From Vibrio brasiliensis LMG 20546 (GTDB lineage Bacteria; Pseudomonadota; Gammaproteobacteria; Enterobacterales; Vibrionaceae), in the NCBI RefSeq assembly GCF_000189255.1, contig NZ_AEVS01000077.1:62001-126000 (forward strand): DNA of 64,000 bases, read 5' to 3'. Positions within the stretch are counted from its first letter, which is position 1. Each line of letters begins with the position of its first letter. Both the position numbers and the translations under genes were made by a program. The notes under the pieces were generated by a model. The model was not told where the DNA came from. It ran no database searches and saw only the letters and a program-made list of their open reading frames with translations. This document shows, one piece after another, positions 60,914 to 64,000 of this stretch.

Positions 60914-61429
60914 ATGGCTGAATTTCGTTTTTGTAAACCATCAACGATGGAACGTGCGGAATTTGTCTCCCACTTTGGTGATGTGTATGAACATAGCCCA
61001 TGGGTTGCCGAGTCTGTTTACGATCAGGGGCTAAATGATAACGATGATGTGATCGCAAACTTGCATCAGCGTATGGCCAGTGCCCTGCTCGATGCAAATA
61101 AGCAACAGCAACTGGATCTTATTAATGCTCACCCTGATTTAGCAGGTCGAGCAGCAGTAAACGGAGAACTCACTGCAGCATCAACTGCAGAGCAGGCTGG
61201 CGCAGGTATTGACCAGTGCTCGGCTGACGAGTTTGAAAAATTCACCACGTACAACAACAGTTACAAAAGTCGCTTCAACTTTCCCTTCATCATGGCAGTG
61301 AAAGGGGCCAATCGTTACCAAATTCTTGAGTCGTTCGAGAAGCGATTAGGCAATGATAGTGAAACTGAGTTTGCTACTGCGATTCAGGAAATCAACAAGA
61401 TTGCACTGTTTCGTCTGCGAGATATGTAA
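60914..61429 (+). CDS. uraD: OHCU decarboxylase
   Basis: A 171-aa protein that decarboxylates OHCU to (S)-allantoin. Diagnostic HPDLAGRAA with the catalytic His, NNSYKSRFNFPFIMAVKG, and the C-terminal EINKIALFRLRDM. Starts 1 bp after puuE with GGAG upstream. Confidence 0.95.
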   Translation: MAEFRFCKPSTMERAEFVSHFGDVYEHSPWVAESVYDQGLNDNDDVIANLHQRMASALLDANKQQQLDLINAHPDLAGRAAVNGELTAASTAEQAGAGIDQCSADEFEKFTTYNNSYKSRFNFPFIMAVKGANRYQILESFEKRLGNDSETEFATAIQEINKIALFRLRDM

Positions 61430-61521
61430 GTCACGGAGCTGGCGACTATCAAGCATTACCGCTCTTTAGCGAGAGCCTTACTCACTTACCCTATTTTTGA
61501 TTAATTGGAAGGATAAAGGAC

Positions 61522-62508
61522 ATGTCCTTAGATTTTGAACAATACATTAACCTTGCTGACGACAAACTTGGCGCACAAGCAATTTACGCTACTGATGATT
61601 TCTTTGCTGATAAAAGCCGCCTTCTGCGCCGCGAAGCGCCGGAGTGGAAGGAAGGAGTTTACGACGATAACGGTAAATGGATGGATGGCTGGGAAAGCCG
61701 CCGTAAACGTGGTGAAGGCTACGACTACTGCGTTATCCGTCTAGGTCTTGCTGGCACGATTGCTGGCGTTGATATCGATACGTCATTCTTTACCGGAAAC
61801 TTTCCACCATCAGCTTCTATCGATGCATGTTATTCGCCAGACGGTGACCCGACAGACGCGACTGAGTGGCAAGAAATCCTGCCTTCAATGAGCCTTCAAG
61901 GTGATCATCACCATCTAGAAACAATCGACAGTGACGAAGTGTTTACTCACTTACGCCTTAATATCTACCCGGATGGCGGTGTGGCTCGTCTGCGTGTTTA
62001 CGGTCGTCCAAGCGTTGACTGGGACCGCATTGATGCTCAGCAGAAAGTCGATTTGGCAGCCGTAGAAAACGGTGGCCGTGCATTGGCATGTAGTGATGAG
62101 CACTACGGTAATAAATCGAACATCCTTGGCCCTGGTCGTGGTGAGAACATGGGTGACGGTTGGGAAACAGCACGTCGTCGTACTCCAGGTAATGACTGGG
62201 TTATCGTCGCGCTTGGTCATGCCGGTAACATCGACCGAGTTGTGGTTGATACGGCGCACTTCAAGGGCAACTTCCCAGACAGCTGTTCAATTCAGGCTGC
62301 TTACGTTAAAGGTGGTACCGATGATCAGGTCGCGACTCAGAGCCTATTCTGGCGTGAGCTGTTACCGGCACAGAAGTTACAAGCACACGAAGTTCATGAG
62401 TTTGTTTCTCAGGTTAACGACCTTGGAGCCGTCACGCACGTGCGTCTGAACATCTTCCCTGACGGTGGTATCAGCCGTCTACGTTTGTTTGGCACTAAAG
62501 CGAAATAA
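61522..62508 (+). CDS. alc: Allantoicase
   Basis: A 328-aa allantoicase, hydrolysing allantoate to ureidoglycolate and urea. Two related jelly-roll halves carry the family repeats: [42 protein letters not shown] and [43 protein letters not shown] in outline, each ending [18 protein letters not shown] or its equivalent. GGAAGGA lies before the ATG. Confidence 0.95.
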   Translation: MSLDFEQYINLADDKLGAQAIYATDDFFADKSRLLRREAPEWKEGVYDDNGKWMDGWESRRKRGEGYDYCVIRLGLAGTIAGVDIDTSFFTGNFPPSASIDACYSPDGDPTDATEWQEILPSMSLQGDHHHLETIDSDEVFTHLRLNIYPDGGVARLRVYGRPSVDWDRIDAQQKVDLAAVENGGRALACSDEHYGNKSNILGPGRGENMGDGWETARRRTPGNDWVIVALGHAGNIDRVVVDTAHFKGNFPDSCSIQAAYVKGGTDDQVATQSLFWRELLPAQKLQAHEVHEFVSQVNDLGAVTHVRLNIFPDGGISRLRLFGTKAK

Positions 62509-62522
62509 GCGAGGACATTACT

Positions 62523-63086
62523 ATGAGCAATGGAATTCGCCGTCTGACCATCGAACCTTTAACTAAACAGGCGTTTGCCGAGTTTGGTGATGTGATTGAA
62601 GTAGACAACAGTGATTACTTCATGATCAACAACGGTTCGACACGTCGTTACCACAAGCTAGCTACGACAGATGTGCAACAACAAGGTGGCGAGGCCATCA
62701 TAAGCATCTTTCAGGCAACACCGCTTAGCTACCCGTTAACGATTAAGATGTTAGAGCGTCACCCTTTGGGTTCTCAGGCTTTTGTTCCGTTGCTTGGTCA
62801 ACCATATCTCATTGTTGTTGCGCCACGAGGTGATGACCCAAGCCTGAAAGAGTGCCGTGCATTCTTAAGTAATGGACGCCAGGGCGTCAATTATCACAAA
62901 GGCGTCTGGCATCACCCTGTGTTGGCATTGAGCGACCAAGATCAGTTCTTAATCGTCGATCGCGGCGGTGAAGGACATAACTGTGACGAAGTCTTCTTTG
63001 AGACAGATTTAGTTTCACTGCATCTGGAAGATCTCCCGAGCGGCAACAGTAAGGAACAAACGCAACGCATGGAGAGCGCGTTGTAA
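62523..63086 (+). CDS. allA: Ureidoglycolate lyase
   Basis: A 187-aa AllA-type cupin, splitting ureidoglycolate to glyoxylate and urea. Typical elements are EPLTKQAFAEFGDVIE, MLERHPLGSQAFVPL, and VNYHKGVWHHPVLAL. It follows allantoicase by 14 bp with GAGGA before the ATG. The C-terminal 30 residues are somewhat longer than in E. coli AllA. Confidence 0.94.
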   Translation: MSNGIRRLTIEPLTKQAFAEFGDVIEVDNSDYFMINNGSTRRYHKLATTDVQQQGGEAIISIFQATPLSYPLTIKMLERHPLGSQAFVPLLGQPYLIVVAPRGDDPSLKECRAFLSNGRQGVNYHKGVWHHPVLALSDQDQFLIVDRGGEGHNCDEVFFETDLVSLHLEDLPSGNSKEQTQRMESAL

Positions 63087-63097
63087 AGGAGTATATT

Positions 63098-64000
63098 ATG
63101 GATCCACATATCACGGAGTGGTTGAATCTGGCGATTCGCTGGGTTCACATGATAGTTGGTATCGCATGGATTGGCGCATCGTTTTACTTTGTTTGGTTAG
63201 AGAACAACTTAAACCGCGTTAACCCGAAAACTGGCCTGTCAGGTGACTTATGGGCTATCCACGGTGGCGGTATCTACCACCTGGAAAAATACAAACTAGC
63301 ACCACCAGAAATGCCAGAGCATCTGCACTGGTTTAAATGGGAAGCTTACTTCACTTGGATTACCGGTGTTCTACTCTTGGGTGTAGTTTACTACCTCAAT
63401 GCGGAGATCTATCTGATTGCACCAGGTTCAGGTATGGAGCCAACGACCGCGATTGCGATTGGTATCGGTGCGTTGATAGCTGGTTGGTTTGTCTATGATC
63501 TACTGTGTGAGTCTCCACTGGGTAAGACTCCGGTACTACTTGGCTTAGTGCTGTTCATTCTGCTTGTTGGCGCCGCTTACGGTCTGGCGCAGGTGTTCAG
63601 TGGTCGCGGTGCATACATTCACGTTGGTGCCATCATTGGTACTATTATGGTCGGTAACGTATTCCGCGTTATCATGCCTGCGCAGCGCAATCTAGTCAGT
63701 GCAATTGAAGAGAATCGTGAACCTGACCCTGCTCTACCAGCGAAAGGTCTGCTGCGTTCTCGTCACAACAACTACCTGACTTTGCCAGTGCTGTTCATTA
63801 TGATCAGTAACCACTTTCCGAGCACTTATGGGTCGGAGTACAACTGGGCAATTCTGGCTGGTTTGGCAATCTTCAGTATTTTGGTTCGACACTACTTCAA
63901 CACCCGTCATGGTAGTCAGAAGTTCGCGTGGACGGTGCCAGTAGCCGCATTAGGTATGATCACACTAGCGTTTGTTACTTCACCTAACATGAACAAACCA
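63098..64000 (+). CDS. puuD: Urate hydroxylase PuuD, truncated by window end
   Basis: The first 301 codons of a PuuD-type membrane urate oxidase; the gene continues past the window. The start EWLNLAIRWVHMIVGIAWIGASFYFVWLENNL and DLWAIHGGGIYHLEKYKLAP, in outline, are typical, with several membrane helices and SRHNNYLTLPVLFIMISNHFPSTYG. The full protein has a C-terminal cytochrome c domain not visible here. It oxidises urate to 5-hydroxyisourate using the respiratory chain. AAAGGAG lies before ATG 63098. With uraH, uraD, puuE, alc and allA the path from urate to glyoxylate is complete. Confidence 0.93.
   Translation, partial: MDPHITEWLNLAIRWVHMIVGIAWIGASFYFVWLENNLNRVNPKTGLSGDLWAIHGGGIYHLEKYKLAPPEMPEHLHWFKWEAYFTWITGVLLLGVVYYLNAEIYLIAPGSGMEPTTAIAIGIGALIAGWFVYDLLCESPLGKTPVLLGLVLFILLVGAAYGLAQVFSGRGAYIHVGAIIGTIMVGNVFRVIMPAQRNLVSAIEENREPDPALPAKGLLRSRHNNYLTLPVLFIMISNHFPSTYGSEYNWAILAGLAIFSILVRHYFNTRHGSQKFAWTVPVAALGMITLAFVTSPNMNKP

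Overview
The window reads as a chromosomal segment of a marine, facultatively anaerobic gammaproteobacterium, most likely Vibrio or a close relative. This rests on gene content and style (yegD, fdxA, Blc-type lipocalin, a REP-associated transposase, abundant TRAP and purine-catabolism genes) and not on any rRNA or tRNA, of which I see none.

1) Positions 1-20120: a sulfoquinovose (SQ) locus. It has close matches to E. coli YihQ (sulfoquinovosidase), YihV (sulfofructose kinase), YihU (sulfolactaldehyde reductase) and YihS (SQ isomerase), plus an aldose mutarotase and a DeoR regulator. It differs from E. coli in several ways. A class II (metal) aldolase takes the place of YihT, and a TRAP transporter takes the place of YihO/YihP. 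A glycyl radical enzyme with its activase and a TauE/SafE exporter are added, suggesting that the product dihydroxypropanesulfonate (DHPS) is processed further anaerobically. A dihydroxyacetone kinase and a glycerol dehydrogenase could salvage glycerol released from SQ-glycerol or reduce hydroxyacetone. A lone PTS EIIB domain sits between the TRAP genes and yihS. Two of the promoters share a long element with a CRP-like site at about -40.5.

2) Positions 20120-29600: mixed small functions. These are a Rid-family gene broken by an amber codon, an ASCH protein, a GNAT acetyltransferase, lipocalin, two small unknown proteins, yegD, DUF1330, a divergent LysR/AhpD-like pair, a TrmH-family methyltransferase, fdxA and a large FAD-dependent dehydrogenase.

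3) Positions 29600-39850: a RAYT transposase gene surrounded by GGACA-N2-CAC repeats, two orphan envelope proteins, a DUF2975/YozG-type HTH pair with a perfect palindrome upstream, a five-gene MacAB-TolC-like exporter operon with two permeases, and a metallo-beta-lactamase-fold hydrolase.

4) Positions 39890-43580: an ABC-F ATPase gene on the minus strand, preceded by a short leader ORF with a near-perfect ribosome binding site and four RNA arms that can pair 1:2 + 3:4 or 2:3. This looks like a ribosome-mediated attenuator. A kinase-fold protein and a periplasmic rhodanese follow.

5) Positions 43850-52720: UDP-glucose 6-dehydrogenase, then a compact minus-strand operon of three glycosyltransferases, an ABC exporter and a 749-residue protein with two kinase-like domains. 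It is probably for a cell-surface or exported glycoconjugate.

6) Positions 52950-64000: a LysR/NAD(P)-binding divergent pair, then purine and urate catabolism: 8-oxoguanine deaminase-type amidohydrolase, two purine permeases, HIU hydrolase, allantoinase PuuE, OHCU decarboxylase, allantoicase, ureidoglycolate lyase, and PuuD urate hydroxylase cut by the window end. Two TTGTATACAA palindromes flank the divergent uraH/puuE promoter region.
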